Positions 15,920 through 25,048 are shown, numbered from the stretch's first letter. The stretch: 64,000 nucleotides of DNA from an uncultured Faecalibaculum sp. (GCF_910588395.1 NZ_CAJUPA010000006.1:8773-72772); one strand, 5' to 3'. Notes: generated from the letters alone by a model not told the origin. Program-made: numbers and translations.

Positions 15920-16570
15920 TCAGATGAGTCCCGCCACACACAGGCACACGAGGACTGCCGTCACCAGGACAAATCCGCCGGCATAGGCATAGCTCTTCCC
16001 GGAGGATACCCCGGGATGACTTTCCGGAGCCAGCCCTCTGCTGCGCAGCACCGTGACCACCGGTTTGTAGATGAACAGTGTTATGCCGCTGTTCAGCCCG
16101 CACTTCAGCACATTGAACAGGGCAATCCAGGGCAGCATCTGCACCACGGCTTCCCGGGGCATGTGGAAGTAAAAGGGGTCCACCACATAGTTCCACAAGG
16201 TCATCACCGCCACCTGGCACAGCGATCCTGCCAGAAGCGCCTTCATGGCACCGGCTTTTGTATGCCAGCGCCTGTAAAGCAAAGCTGCGGTGCAGACAAA
16301 GGAAGCCGTGCTCACAATGTTCATCACCACATCCACCCAGGTGGCATTGCCGGTGAAGAAAGGTTCCAGACAGCTGGAAATCACTGTGAGCAGCAGGCTG
16401 TACCCGGCGCCGAATATGAAACCGGCGATGGCGAGAATGGTGTCCTTTCCATCAAACTTGAGAAAAGGAACAGCTGGTACAAGCGGCAGGCGGATCAGCA
16501 GTGTGACTGCCAAGCACAAGGCGATGATCATGCCCGCAAGAGCGATTTTTCTGGTCGAAAGATGTTTCAT
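15920..16570 (-). CDS. ribU: Riboflavin ECF transporter S component RibU
   Basis: 216-residue membrane protein with about six hydrophobic segments, the substrate-binding S component of an ECF transporter for riboflavin. The N-terminal part (RKIALAGMIIALCLAVTLL) and FLKFDGKDTILAIAGFIFGAGYS fit RibU. The assignment rests mainly on the FMN riboswitch directly upstream. The ATG at 16570 follows GGGGAGG by 5 bases; a longer frame would begin inside the riboswitch platform. It needs the shared EcfA1-EcfA2-EcfT module, part of which begins at the start of this window. Confidence 0.9.
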   Translation of the reverse strand: MKHLSTRKIALAGMIIALCLAVTLLIRLPLVPAVPFLKFDGKDTILAIAGFIFGAGYSLLLTVISSCLEPFFTGNATWVDVVMNIVSTASFVCTAALLYRRWHTKAGAMKALLAGSLCQVAVMTLWNYVVDPFYFHMPREAVVQMLPWIALFNVLKCGLNSGITLFIYKPVVTVLRSRGLAPESHPGVSSGKSYAYAGGFVLVTAVLVCLCVAGLI

Positions 16571-16574
16571 ACGT

Positions 16575-16615
16575 ACCTCCCCGTTCGACACGCACCCCGT
16601 CAATCTTCGAGGTGC
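16575..16615 (-). promoter_or_regulatory. Expression platform of the FMN riboswitch (alternative pairing over the ribU ribosome binding site)
   Basis: On the minus strand GCACCTCG (16608-16615) can pair with CGGGGTGC (16592-16599), or its ACCTC part can pair with the GAGGT of the ribU ribosome binding site (16575-16582). The pairings exclude each other, which suits translational control. A further hairpin ACGCG/CGCGT lies at 16621-16634. Confidence 0.55.
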
Positions 16616-16643
16616 CCATCACGCGAAAGCGCGTAAAAAAAGC

Positions 16644-16748
16644 TCTTCTTTCATCCAGACTGTCACTGTTGCTGCCGGAGTTTCACCGGCTCGGCCCGAA
16701 GGTTCGCGGAGTATACCGCCAGTAGGGACTTTCACCCTGCCCTGAAGA
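16644..16748 (-). ncRNA. FMN riboswitch (RFN element)
   Basis: Minus-strand sequence shows the conserved RFN blocks in order: CTTCAGGGCAGGGTGAAAGTCCC near the 5' end, ACTGGCGGT, a CCGCGA block, GGTGAAACTCCGG, and ACAGTGACAGTCTGGATG-AAAGAAG at the 3' end. P1 pairs TCTTC (16744-16748) with GAAGA (16644-16648). It binds FMN and in this position would repress the riboflavin transporter when flavin is sufficient. Confidence 0.97.
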
Positions 16749-16763
16749 TTTGAGTGCACCATC

Positions 16764-16792
16764 ATGATACCCCGGTGCAAAGACCAGTGCAA
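16764..16792 (-). promoter_or_regulatory. Promoter of the FMN riboswitch-ribU unit
   Basis: Minus-strand -35 TTGCAC (16787-16792), 17-base spacer, -10 TATCAT (16764-16769). Transcription would begin about 10 bases before the aptamer. Confidence 0.65.
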
Positions 16793-16845
16793 CCGCAGCA
16801 TGCCGCTGTCGCTATGCCGTGCGCCGCACCTGGGCACCAATCGCA

Positions 16846-16872
16846 GAAAAACCGCCTGGCAATCCAGACGGT
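16846..16872 (-). terminator. Terminator of the apeB-16890 unit
   Basis: 9-bp stem (16864-16872/16851-16859, one G-T wobble) with a 4-base loop and a following T run on the minus strand, directly after the stop at 16890. Confidence 0.85.
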
Positions 16873-16889
16873 TCTGTATCAGGCTAAGT

Positions 16890-17507
16890 TCACACTTCCG
16901 TGGAAAACCGCTTTTCTGCTTCTTCAAAGCGTTTCTTCTGCAGAAAGTAGTTCAGCAGAAGCACAAACAGAGAGAAGTCCAGATTGGCCGGAAGCCAGGT
17001 TTTCAGCAGCAGACATACCGCAATGCTCAGAACATCCATCAGCAGGTAGTCCCGGATGCCGGCAAAGCGGCTGATGACGCTGTATTTGATGCGGTACTGA
17101 CTGACCGCCACCACCAGAGCCACAACGCCCACAATGGCATCCACGGAGAAATTGATGAAATATTCGCCTTCCCACACAGCCTTGGCAAAGAACAGAACCA
17201 GGGTCATACAGATTGTTGTGATCATGGAACTGATGCGGTACTTGTCCAGTTCCCGGTGTTCATACTCGGTGGCAAACCGCTTGAAAGCCGACTGCCGGCG
17301 CCAGGACTTCAGATTGCCCTGATCCAGGCGGAACTCCTTCATCCGTTCCTCCTCTGTGTATTTCGCCCGCTGCTCCAGATAATACTGGGCATACAAATCC
17401 TTTTTCCCTTTGCTCCATTCCTTCCGGTCAATGGCCTCCAGCATATCGTCACAGTCCAGGAGGCTTTTGTCCGTTGCAGACAGCCAGGGATAGGGCATGG
17501 CTGCCAT
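16890..17507 (-). CDS. Membrane protein of unknown function
   Basis: 205 residues. The N-terminal 85 are soluble and charged (Asp, Glu, Lys, Arg) and predicted helical. Four hydrophobic segments follow at roughly 92-112, 120-138, 148-165 and 168-190, and a short basic-acidic tail ends the protein. I see no known motif. Its start overlaps the stop of the M18 aminopeptidase gene, so the two are co-transcribed and coupled. A terminator follows directly. Confidence 0.75.
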   Translation of the reverse strand: MAAMPYPWLSATDKSLLDCDDMLEAIDRKEWSKGKKDLYAQYYLEQRAKYTEEERMKEFRLDQGNLKSWRRQSAFKRFATEYEHRELDKYRISSMITTICMTLVLFFAKAVWEGEYFINFSVDAIVGVVALVVAVSQYRIKYSVISRFAGIRDYLLMDVLSIAVCLLLKTWLPANLDFSLFVLLLNYFLQKKRFEEAEKRFSTEV

Positions 17508-18826
17508 CAGTCGAACAGTGCTCCTTCGCTTTCCTGAATCCGGATATCCGTATCAAAGTAGGCTGTCAGACCCTGGATCATATAGGCCGGGTCCTTGGAA
17601 CCGCCGGTTTCGTAGCTGGAGTGCATGGCCAGCTGTGCCAGACCGATGTCCACTGCATTGACGGAAACCTGGATGTTGGACAGGTTGCCCAGTGTACTGC
17701 CGCCCAGTACATCAGAACGGTTGGCAAATGTCTGCACAGGAACGCCGGCAGTGTTCAGAATGGCTGTAAACAGTGCCCGGGAGTAGGCATCTGTGGTGTA
17801 TTTCTGGTTGGCGCTTTCCTTGATGACAATGCCTCCGTTCAGCCAGCTGCAGTTGACCGCATCGGTTTTTTCCGGGTGGTTGGGATGCACGGCGTGTGCG
17901 TTGTCACAGGAGACCATGAAGGATTTTGCCACAGCCTGCAGATACTCTTCCTCTGTGTAGTGCAGACCTGATGCGATTCTCTTCAGCGTGTCCTTCAGGA
18001 ACGTGCTCATGGCACCCTGCTTGGTGTTGGAGCCCACTTCCTCGTTGTCCAGACAGCAGTACACATTCACGCTGGCGGGATTGTCGCTGGCAATGAACGC
18101 CTTCAGACTTGCAAAGGAGCATTCCAGATCATCCAGTTTCGGGCTGGATACGAATTCGTCTTCATAGCCCCAGATTCTGCCGTTTTCCCGGTTCACCAGG
18201 AACAGATCCTTGGCCAGAATGTCTTCAGGCTTCACACCCAGCTCTCTGGCCACCATCGCATCAAATGCGCCTTTTTTCAGGGATCCGGCGGAGAACAGCG
18301 GAAGCAGATCCACCTGCCGGTTGAATTTGTAACCGTCGTTGACCTGCCGGTTGAAGTGGATCGCCACGTTCGGGATCAGCAGAATATCCCGGTCAATGTA
18401 CAGCAGATGGCTTTTCATGCCGTCGTTTTCCCGGACATACACACGGCCTGCCACTGTCAGCGGCCGGTCCAGCCAGGTGGAATCGATCATGCCGCCATAG
18501 GCTTCCACGTCCAGACGCAGATATTCATTCGGGCCTTCCAGTTCCGAAACGGATTTTACCTTGTAGGTGGGAGAATCCGAATGAGCCGCTGTCATCTGGA
18601 AATGGAAATCCTGAATGTCACTGCCTGTCTTGAATGCAATCAGGCTGCTTCCATTCCGGGTAGTGTAATACCGGCCGCCGGGCTGAACGCTCCAGCTTTT
18701 TCCTTCCGGCAGATATGTGAATCCTTCCTGATCCAAATATTCCCGCACCGTGTGAATGGTGTGGAACATGCTGGGTGACCTGCGGATGAATTCAGTCAGC
18801 TCGCGGGCTGTTTCCAAATAATTCAT
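17507..18826 (-). CDS. apeB: M18 family aspartyl aminopeptidase
   Basis: 439-residue cytoplasmic metallo-aminopeptidase that removes acidic or neutral N-terminal residues from peptides. The metal ligand region AAHSDSPTYKVK (H82, D84) and the EEVG motif (in LDNEEVGSNTKQGA) are present, as is DNAHAVHPNHPEK with the third histidine ligand. Length is normal for the family, which forms dodecamers. An AGGAGG precedes the ATG. The following membrane protein gene overlaps its stop. Confidence 0.93.
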   Translation of the reverse strand: MNYLETARELTEFIRRSPSMFHTIHTVREYLDQEGFTYLPEGKSWSVQPGGRYYTTRNGSSLIAFKTGSDIQDFHFQMTAAHSDSPTYKVKSVSELEGPNEYLRLDVEAYGGMIDSTWLDRPLTVAGRVYVRENDGMKSHLLYIDRDILLIPNVAIHFNRQVNDGYKFNRQVDLLPLFSAGSLKKGAFDAMVARELGVKPEDILAKDLFLVNRENGRIWGYEDEFVSSPKLDDLECSFASLKAFIASDNPASVNVYCCLDNEEVGSNTKQGAMSTFLKDTLKRIASGLHYTEEEYLQAVAKSFMVSCDNAHAVHPNHPEKTDAVNCSWLNGGIVIKESANQKYTTDAYSRALFTAILNTAGVPVQTFANRSDVLGGSTLGNLSNIQVSVNAVDIGLAQLAMHSSYETGGSKDPAYMIQGLTAYFDTDIRIQESEGALFD

Positions 18827-18848
18827 AGTGTAAGTTCCTCCTTTTGAA

Positions 18849-18877
18849 AGTTTAGCATTTCCGGCATGGTTTGTCCC
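18849..18877 (-). promoter_or_regulatory. Possible apeB promoter
   Basis: Minus-strand GGGACA (18872-18877), 17 bases, TAAACT (18849-18854), just before the apeB start. The boxes are only fair matches. Confidence 0.4.
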
Positions 18878-18943
18878 TCAGATGCACGCTGTCTGCAGCG
18901 TTCGGAGGCACCCCGGCTGCCAATGAAACCACAGGATGCCGTA

Positions 18944-18972
18944 TAAAACAAAAGGAAGCACGAAGCTTCCTT
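18944..18972 (-). terminator. Terminator of the amino acid permease gene
   Basis: 8-bp arms AAGGAAGC/GCTTCCTT (18965-18972/18952-18959) with a 5-base loop and a T-rich run on the minus strand. Confidence 0.75.
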
Positions 18973-18997
18973 CCATCCTTATTGAGACTGCAGCGGA

Positions 18998-20629
18998 TTA
19001 CGCGCCTTTTTCGTCTTCCCGCTTGCGGATCATGGGCATGATCATACCCAGCAGCAGGTATACGATCGGAGCAGCGATGTTCAGTACAGTACGTCCCATG
19101 TCAGACAGGTCGATGGTGCCCATCAGGCAGCAGGCTGCAGTGACGAAGAAGCACCATACACCGAAGAACAGTGCCACACCGTTGTTTTTGACGAACTCGT
19201 ATTCCCGGGGGAATCTGGAGCTCTGACGGCGCAGCATGATGTAGGCGAAGAATACCCACAGATAACGCATCGGCATGCAGACGGAGTTCAGACGGGTCAG
19301 CCATGTGATGACGTCAGCGGCACCGGTTCCCATCAGCTGAATGGCAATGATGGATCCGGACAGAACCACGATCAGCAGGATACCGTTTGTGTAGGCACCG
19401 TAGGCGTTCTGCTTGAGCAGAGCCTTCGGAACATACTGACGTGCGTTCTCGTCGTCCAGCAGCATCCGCAGGGGAGCATCGATGGACAGAGTCAGTGTGG
19501 AGAACTGGCCGATGGCGTTGCAGGCACCATACAGAATGACAAACAGGTTGCCCACGCTGTACAGACCGCCAAGCTCGCGCATGGCTTCATACTGGCCGTT
19601 GGCGATGAAGCCGGTGCTTGTCATGGCCATTGCGAAGTCCTGACCGGCTGCAGGTGTTACCCAGCCGTTGATCACGGCAGGATCCACACCCGCAGTTCCG
19701 GCTGCAGCTACAGCTTCCTTGATGGTGGCTGCATTCTGTCCCAGAGCGAATACCTGGAAAGAGCTGCCTGCTGCAACTTCAGCACCGGCGATGGTTCCGT
19801 CGGCTGCCACTGTCATTGTGACAGGGGAGAATACCAGAGCCATGGCGATGGTTCCCAGAATGGCGCAGACCATGACCATGATCGCCAGTGCAATCATACC
19901 CTTCGGGAAGTTCTTCGCAGGGTTGTCGACTTTGTTTACGTAAGGAGAGATCTTTTCGCATCCACCGACAGCAAAGACCAGAATCGACAGCGATGTGAAG
20001 TACTGCACGTTGAACTGCGGAATGATGTTTTCCCAGCTCCAGTCAATGTTGGAGAAGCTGGCAGCCGGGTTGATTGCCGGTGCTGCAAACATCATCAGAA
20101 TGTACAGCAGCGACATGGCAAACATGGTGGTGCCGGCCAGAGAAGCCAGAGGCTTCAGAACGCTCAGACCGCGCGTGGCGATCCAGCAGAACAGCAGGAA
20201 GACCACTGCAGTGGCGAGCTGAACCTGCCATGTGGGCAGCGCATCATACCAGGAGTTTTTCAGGAACATCCAGGCCAGGGCTTTCAGACCGCCGGAACCT
20301 TTGGATGCAATGTAAGGAATGTGAACTACCCAGTAAGTGTAACCTGCATAATAGGCAAGCTTCGGATTGGTGGTTTCCAGAACCCAGGAGGTAACGCCTC
20401 CACCAAGATTTTTGAAGGCCGAACCCAGTTCGCCGACCATCAGAGCGTACGGTACGAAGTACAGAACAAACATCAGGATCCAGGAAAAGATAACCTGTGT
20501 TCCGTTGAAATAGCCGAATCCGTTGACGACATTTCCGAATCCCCATACCGTTGAGAACGCCATAAACGCCAGAGTGGACCAGGTCATTTTCCTGGTACTG
20601 GCGCTTTTGGCTCCCGTATTGTTGGACAT
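18998..20629 (-). CDS. APC-family amino acid permease (glutamate/GABA antiporter-like)
   Basis: 543-residue integral membrane protein with about 12 hydrophobic segments. The first segment has the GWGFGNVVNG-like pattern (TVWGFGNVVNGFGYF) of the APC superfamily, and the overall plan resembles the GadC/YjeM group. Between segments 7 and 8 there is a long Ala/Thr-rich extracellular stretch (about 280-350). The true substrate is unknown. The ATG at 20629 follows AAGGAG; a longer frame has none. Two 12-base direct repeats lie upstream. It stands alone between terminators. Confidence 0.82.
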   Translation of the reverse strand: MSNNTGAKSASTRKMTWSTLAFMAFSTVWGFGNVVNGFGYFNGTQVIFSWILMFVLYFVPYALMVGELGSAFKNLGGGVTSWVLETTNPKLAYYAGYTYWVVHIPYIASKGSGGLKALAWMFLKNSWYDALPTWQVQLATAVVFLLFCWIATRGLSVLKPLASLAGTTMFAMSLLYILMMFAAPAINPAASFSNIDWSWENIIPQFNVQYFTSLSILVFAVGGCEKISPYVNKVDNPAKNFPKGMIALAIMVMVCAILGTIAMALVFSPVTMTVAADGTIAGAEVAAGSSFQVFALGQNAATIKEAVAAAGTAGVDPAVINGWVTPAAGQDFAMAMTSTGFIANGQYEAMRELGGLYSVGNLFVILYGACNAIGQFSTLTLSIDAPLRMLLDDENARQYVPKALLKQNAYGAYTNGILLIVVLSGSIIAIQLMGTGAADVITWLTRLNSVCMPMRYLWVFFAYIMLRRQSSRFPREYEFVKNNGVALFFGVWCFFVTAACCLMGTIDLSDMGRTVLNIAAPIVYLLLGMIMPMIRKREDEKGA

Positions 20630-20683
20630 ACTGAACTCCTTTCTCATTGTTCCATTTAATGGAAACACGATTGAAACGTATTG

Positions 20684-20736
20684 TCAAAGAATTGTGGGTG
20701 CATCGTGGCGGTTTCGTACATTTTTCAAAGAATTGT
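20684..20736. repeat. Pair of 12-bp direct repeats upstream of the permease gene
   Basis: TCAAAGAATTGT occurs at 20684-20695 and again at 20725-20736, both preceded by CGTA within about 10 bases. The 41-base spacing, close to four helical turns, suits cooperative binding of a regulator at the permease promoter. Confidence 0.6.
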
Positions 20737-20757
20737 AAATCGTTTTCATCATAAGTG

Positions 20758-20781
20758 AAGAAAAAAGCCCCGAAGGGCTTT
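20758..20781 (-). terminator. Terminator of the rpsL-rpsG-fusA-tuf operon
   Basis: AAAGCCC/GGGCTTT (20775-20781/20764-20770) with a CGAA/TTCG tetraloop and a long T run on the minus strand. Confidence 0.92.
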
Positions 20782-20791
20782 GTCTGTTTAT

Positions 20792-21976
20792 TTAAGCTAC
20801 GATCTCGGTTACGTTACCGGCACCAACAGTGTGGCCGCCTTCACGGATGGAGAACTTTGTACCGTTTTCCAGAGCGATCGGAGCGATCAGCTCAACGTTC
20901 ATTTCAACGTTGTCGCCAGGCATAACCATGTCTGTGCCTTCCGGCAGTGTGATGACACCGGTTACGTCAGTTGTACGGAAGTAGAACTGAGGACGGTAGT
21001 TGGAAACGAACGGTGTGTGACGTCCGCCTTCATCCTTGCTCAGTACATATACCTGTGCCTTGAAGGTTGTGTGGGGGTGTACAGAAGCCGGCTTTGCCAG
21101 ACACTGGCCACGCTGGATTTCGTCACGTGCAACACCACGCAGCAGAGCACCGATGTTGTCACCAGCCTGTGCTTCGTCCAGCTGCTTGTGGAACATTTCC
21201 AGACCTGTCAGTACGGATTTGCGGGTCGGCTTGATACCAACGATTTCAACTTCGTCACCCAGGTGAGCTGTACCACGTTCAACACGTCCGGTAGCAACTG
21301 TACCACGGCCGGAAATGGTCATTACGTCTTCGACAGCCATCAGGAACGGCTTGTCTGTTTCACGTACGGGATCGGGAATCCAGGAGTCAACAGCTTCCAT
21401 CAGTTCGTCAATGGAGCCTGTGTACTTCGGATCGCCTTCCAGAGCCTTCAGAGCGGAACCGCGGATGATCGGAGTTTCGTCGCCATCGAAGCCATATTCG
21501 TTCAGCAGTTCACGAACTTCCATTTCAACCAGGTCGATCAGCTCTTCGTCATCAACCATGTCGCACTTGTTCAGGTAAACAACGATGTAGGGAACGCCTA
21601 CCTGACGGGCCAGCAGGATGTGCTCGCGAGTCTGAGGCATCGGGCCGTCGGAAGCGGCTACAACCAGGATGGCGCCGTCCATCTGAGCAGCACCGGTGAT
21701 CATGTTCTTTACATAGTCAGCGTGGCCCGGGCAGTCAACGTGTGCATAGTGACGGTTTTCTGTCTGGTATTCAACGTGTGCAGTGTTGATGGTGATACCG
21801 CGTTCCTTTTCTTCGGGAGCGCCGTCGATTTCATCGTAGGCAGTAGCCTTGGCCATGCCCTTTTCACCCAGCACTTTGGTGATGGCAGCGGTCAGCGTTG
21901 TCTTGCCGTGGTCAACGTGGCCGATGGTGCCGATATTTACGTGAGTTTTACTTCTGTCAAATTTTTCCTTAGCCAT
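20792..21976 (-). CDS. tuf: Elongation factor Tu
   Basis: 394-residue EF-Tu, the GTPase delivering aminoacyl-tRNA. G1 GHVDHGKTT (about 19-27), G3 DCPGHADY, G4 NKCD and the domain 2-3 sequences are all standard. It is last in the str operon and also has a plausible own promoter in the 79-base gap after fusA. A strong ribosome binding site AGGAGG precedes the start. Confidence 0.99.
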   Translation of the reverse strand: MAKEKFDRSKTHVNIGTIGHVDHGKTTLTAAITKVLGEKGMAKATAYDEIDGAPEEKERGITINTAHVEYQTENRHYAHVDCPGHADYVKNMITGAAQMDGAILVVAASDGPMPQTREHILLARQVGVPYIVVYLNKCDMVDDEELIDLVEMEVRELLNEYGFDGDETPIIRGSALKALEGDPKYTGSIDELMEAVDSWIPDPVRETDKPFLMAVEDVMTISGRGTVATGRVERGTAHLGDEVEIVGIKPTRKSVLTGLEMFHKQLDEAQAGDNIGALLRGVARDEIQRGQCLAKPASVHPHTTFKAQVYVLSKDEGGRHTPFVSNYRPQFYFRTTDVTGVITLPEGTDMVMPGDNVEMNVELIAPIALENGTKFSIREGGHTVGAGNVTEIVA

Positions 21977-22014
21977 TTGATTTCCTCCTGTTTTGAAAAT
22001 ATCCGGTCTTTCTC

Positions 22015-22043
22015 ATTTTATTGCAGCCTTTGGATAAAGGCAA
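22015..22043 (-). promoter_or_regulatory. Internal promoter of tuf
   Basis: Minus-strand -35 TTGCCT (22038-22043), 17-base spacer, -10 TAAAAT (22015-22020). The spacer contains the small inverted repeat GCCTTT/AAAGGC. Confidence 0.6.
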
Positions 22044-22055
22044 CTGAAACCGGTG

Positions 22056-24128
22056 CTAGTTGGACGCGCTTTCCTTGATGATCTTCTCGGAAATGCTCTT
22101 GGGAACCTCGGAATAGTGGTCGAACTTCATGGAATAGTTTCCACGGCCCTGTGTGAAGGAACGCAGATCCGTTACGTAGCCGAACATTTCCGACAGCGGG
22201 ATCATGGCGCGGACGATGACTGCATTGCCGCGTTCCTCCTGCTCGGTGATCTGACCGCGGCGGCTGGAAACGTCACCCATGACAGAACCCAGATATTCAG
22301 CGGGAGCAGTCACTTCCACGAACATGATGGGTTCCAGCAGAACAGGCTTGCACTTCTTGGCGGCTTCTTTCAGCGCCATGGATGCAGCGATCTTGAACGC
22401 CATTTCACTGGAGTCAACATCGTGGTAGGAACCGTCAAACAGAGTGGCTTTCACATCAATGACGGGATAGCCGGCAATCATGCCGTTGTCCAGGGCATCC
22501 ACCAGCCCTTCGTTTGTCGGCTTGATGAATTCCCGGGGAACGGTGCCGCCCACTACAGCATCCACGAATTCGAATCCCTTGCCTTCGTTGGGCTCGAACC
22601 GGATCCATACGTGACCGTACTGACCCTTGCCACCGGACTGACGGATGTACTTGCCTTCGCACTCGGCGGATTCGCGGATTGTTTCACGGTAGGCTACCTG
22701 CGGCTTGCCCACATTGGCTTCCACTTTGAACTCACGGCGCAGACGGTCAACGATGATGTCCAGGTGAAGTTCACCGACACCGGCGATGATGGTCTGTCCG
22801 GTTTCTTCATTGGTGTATGTCTTGAACGTGGGGTCTTCCTCTGCCAGCTTGGCAAGCGCCAGACCCATTTTGTCCTGGTCGGCCTTTGTCTTGGGTTCCA
22901 GGGACAGTTCAATAACCGGTTCCGGGAATTCCATGGATTCCAGGATGATCGGGTTCTTTTCGTCGCACAGCGTATCGCCGGTTGTGGTGTTCTTCAGACC
23001 AACAGCCGCAGCGATGTCACCGGCATAAACCTCGGAGATTTCCTTACGGGCGTTGGCATGCATCTGCACGATACGGCCGAAACGTTCCTTCTTGCCCTTG
23101 GAGGAGTTCAGAACATAGCTGCCGGCTGTCGCCTTTCCGGAATATACACGGAAGAAGGACAGTTTGCCCACGAAGGGGTCGGCGGCGATTTTGAACGCCA
23201 GAGCGGAGAAAGGTTCGTCGTCAGAGGCATGACGCTGTTCGGCTTCGCCATCCAGTGTGGTACCGTTGATGGAAGGAATGTCCAGGGGGCTGGGCAGGTA
23301 GTCCACTACCGCATCCAGAACCATCTGCACGCCTTTGTTCTTGTAGGCGGATCCGCACAGAACCGGGAAGAAATCGCCGTTGCAGACCGCAATGCGCAGT
23401 ACACGCTTGATTTCTTCAATGGAAGGCTCTTCCCCTTCCAGAACCTGCATCATCAGGTCCTCATCGTAGTCTGCCAGGTACTCCAGCAGCTTCATGCGGT
23501 ATTCTTCCGTCAGATCCTGCAGATCTTCGGGAACGTCCGTGACTTCGATGTTGGTGCCCAGATCGTTGGTGTAGATTTCAGCCTTGCGTTCGATGATGTC
23601 CACAATGCCCTTGAATGTGCTTTCTGCACCGATCGGCAGCTGAATGGGGCAGGATTTTGCGCCCAGACGGTCAATGATCGTGTTGCAGGACATGAGGAAG
23701 TCCGCACCGATGGCGTCCATCTTGTTGACGAATACGATACGGGGAACGTTGTATTCAGTAGCCTGACGCCATACAGTCTCGGTCTGAGGCTCAACGCCGG
23801 CTTTGGCATCCAGAACCGTGACCGCACCATCCAGCACGCGCAGGGAGCGCTCTACTTCAACGGTGAAGTCAACGTGACCCGGAGTATCGATGATGTTGAT
23901 CCGGTGGCCTTTCCAGAATGCTGTGGTGGCCGCGGATGTGATGGTGATGCCCCGTTCCTGTTCCTGGGCCATCCAGTCCATCGTCGAGGCGCCATCATGG
24001 GTCTCACCCATTTTGTGGTTGACGCCAGTGTAGTACAGGATACGCTCGGTGGTCGTCGTTTTTCCGGCGTCGATGTGCGCCATGATTCCGATGTTGCGGG
24101 TATCCTTCAGAGAGACTTCTCTAGGCAT
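22056..24128 (-). CDS. fusA: Elongation factor G
   Basis: 690-residue EF-G, the GTPase that drives translocation. G1 AHIDAGKTT (about 17-25), G3 DTPGHVDF, G4 NKMD, and the domain IV segment are all recognizable. Length is typical. It lies between rpsG and tuf, in the str operon order. Confidence 0.99.
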   Translation of the reverse strand: MPREVSLKDTRNIGIMAHIDAGKTTTTERILYYTGVNHKMGETHDGASTMDWMAQEQERGITITSAATTAFWKGHRINIIDTPGHVDFTVEVERSLRVLDGAVTVLDAKAGVEPQTETVWRQATEYNVPRIVFVNKMDAIGADFLMSCNTIIDRLGAKSCPIQLPIGAESTFKGIVDIIERKAEIYTNDLGTNIEVTDVPEDLQDLTEEYRMKLLEYLADYDEDLMMQVLEGEEPSIEEIKRVLRIAVCNGDFFPVLCGSAYKNKGVQMVLDAVVDYLPSPLDIPSINGTTLDGEAEQRHASDDEPFSALAFKIAADPFVGKLSFFRVYSGKATAGSYVLNSSKGKKERFGRIVQMHANARKEISEVYAGDIAAAVGLKNTTTGDTLCDEKNPIILESMEFPEPVIELSLEPKTKADQDKMGLALAKLAEEDPTFKTYTNEETGQTIIAGVGELHLDIIVDRLRREFKVEANVGKPQVAYRETIRESAECEGKYIRQSGGKGQYGHVWIRFEPNEGKGFEFVDAVVGGTVPREFIKPTNEGLVDALDNGMIAGYPVIDVKATLFDGSYHDVDSSEMAFKIAASMALKEAAKKCKPVLLEPIMFVEVTAPAEYLGSVMGDVSSRRGQITEQEERGNAVIVRAMIPLSEMFGYVTDLRSFTQGRGNYSMKFDHYSEVPKSISEKIIKESASN

Positions 24129-24149
24129 ATGTCTGTTCCTTCCTAGTGA

Positions 24150-24620
24150 TTACCAGCGGTAGTGAGCGAATGCCTTGTTGGCTTCTGCCATCTTGTGAAC
24201 GGATTCACGTTTCTTGACGCTTGCACCGGTGTTGTTGGCAGCATCGATGATTTCGGCAGCCAGACGCTGTTCCATGGTCTTTTCGTTGCGCAGACGGGCA
24301 TAGTTTACCAGCCAGCGCAGACCCAGAGTCAGGCGGCGCTCATCGGATACTTCAACAGGTACCTGGTAGTTGGCACCGCCCACGCGGCGCAGCTTCAGCT
24401 CCAGCTGAGGCATTACGTTTTCCAGAGCCTGTTCGAAGACTTCCATCGGCTGCTTGCCGGTCTTCACTTCCACGATGTCAAATGCATTGTACAGAATGTT
24501 CTGTGCGGTTCCGCGCTTGCCATCCAGCATGATCTTGTTGATCAGACGGGTAACGAGCTTGGAGTTGTAAATGGGATCCACCAGAACGTCACGTTTTGCG
24601 ATGTGTCCTTTTCTCGGCAT
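24150..24620 (-). CDS. rpsG: 30S ribosomal protein S7
   Basis: 156-residue S7, nucleator of small-subunit head assembly. Motifs MPRKGHIAKRDVLVDPIYNS and VGGANYQVPVEV are diagnostic. It lies between rpsL and fusA with normal spacing. In E. coli S7 represses its own operon; no clear equivalent site is visible here. Confidence 0.98.
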   Translation of the reverse strand: MPRKGHIAKRDVLVDPIYNSKLVTRLINKIMLDGKRGTAQNILYNAFDIVEVKTGKQPMEVFEQALENVMPQLELKLRRVGGANYQVPVEVSDERRLTLGLRWLVNYARLRNEKTMEQRLAAEIIDAANNTGASVKKRESVHKMAEANKAFAHYRW

Positions 24621-24634
24621 GTCAGTTCTCCTTC

Positions 24635-25048
24635 CTACTTCTTCGGCTTCTTGGTGCCGTACAGGGAGCGGGACTGTTTGCGGTCGTTGACGCCGGCGCA
24701 GTCCAGAGTGCCGCGGACAATGTGGTAGCGGACACCAGGCAGGTCCTTGACACGGCCGCCGCGGATCAGCACAACGGAGTGCTCCTGCAGGTTGTGGCCG
24801 ATTCCGGGGATATATGCGGTAACTTCCATTCCGTTGGACAGACGCACACGGGCGTATTTGCGGAGAGCGGAGTTAGGTTTCTTCGGGGTCATCGTTCCGA
24901 CACGGGTGCAGACGCCGCGCTTCTGAGGAGAAGACAGGTTGGTCGGACGGGATTTCAGAGAGTTGTATCCGCGGTTCAGAGCCGGGGACTTGGAAACATT
25001 TTCCCCTGCCTTGCGGCCTTTGCGGATCAACTGGTTGATTGTAGGCAT
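24635..25048 (-). CDS. rpsL: 30S ribosomal protein S12
   Basis: 137-residue S12 of the decoding centre. It starts MPTINQLIRKGR, and the streptomycin-site region TPKKPNSALRK is present with its lysine. It contains the short insertion (around NRGYNSLKSRP) seen in many Firmicutes. The ATG at 25048 follows AAGGAG; the longer frame runs into the leader. First gene of the str operon. Confidence 0.98.
   Translation of the reverse strand: MPTINQLIRKGRKAGENVSKSPALNRGYNSLKSRPTNLSSPQKRGVCTRVGTMTPKKPNSALRKYARVRLSNGMEVTAYIPGIGHNLQEHSVVLIRGGRVKDLPGVRYHIVRGTLDCAGVNDRKQSRSLYGTKKPKK

Noticed and set aside
16621..16634. ACGCG/CGCGT hairpin after the FMN aptamer as a terminator
   Set aside because: The T run lies before it on the transcribed strand, not after, so it is not a rho-independent terminator.
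22053..24146. 697-codon plus-strand frame across the whole of fusA
   Set aside because: Exact antisense of EF-G with no independent signal.
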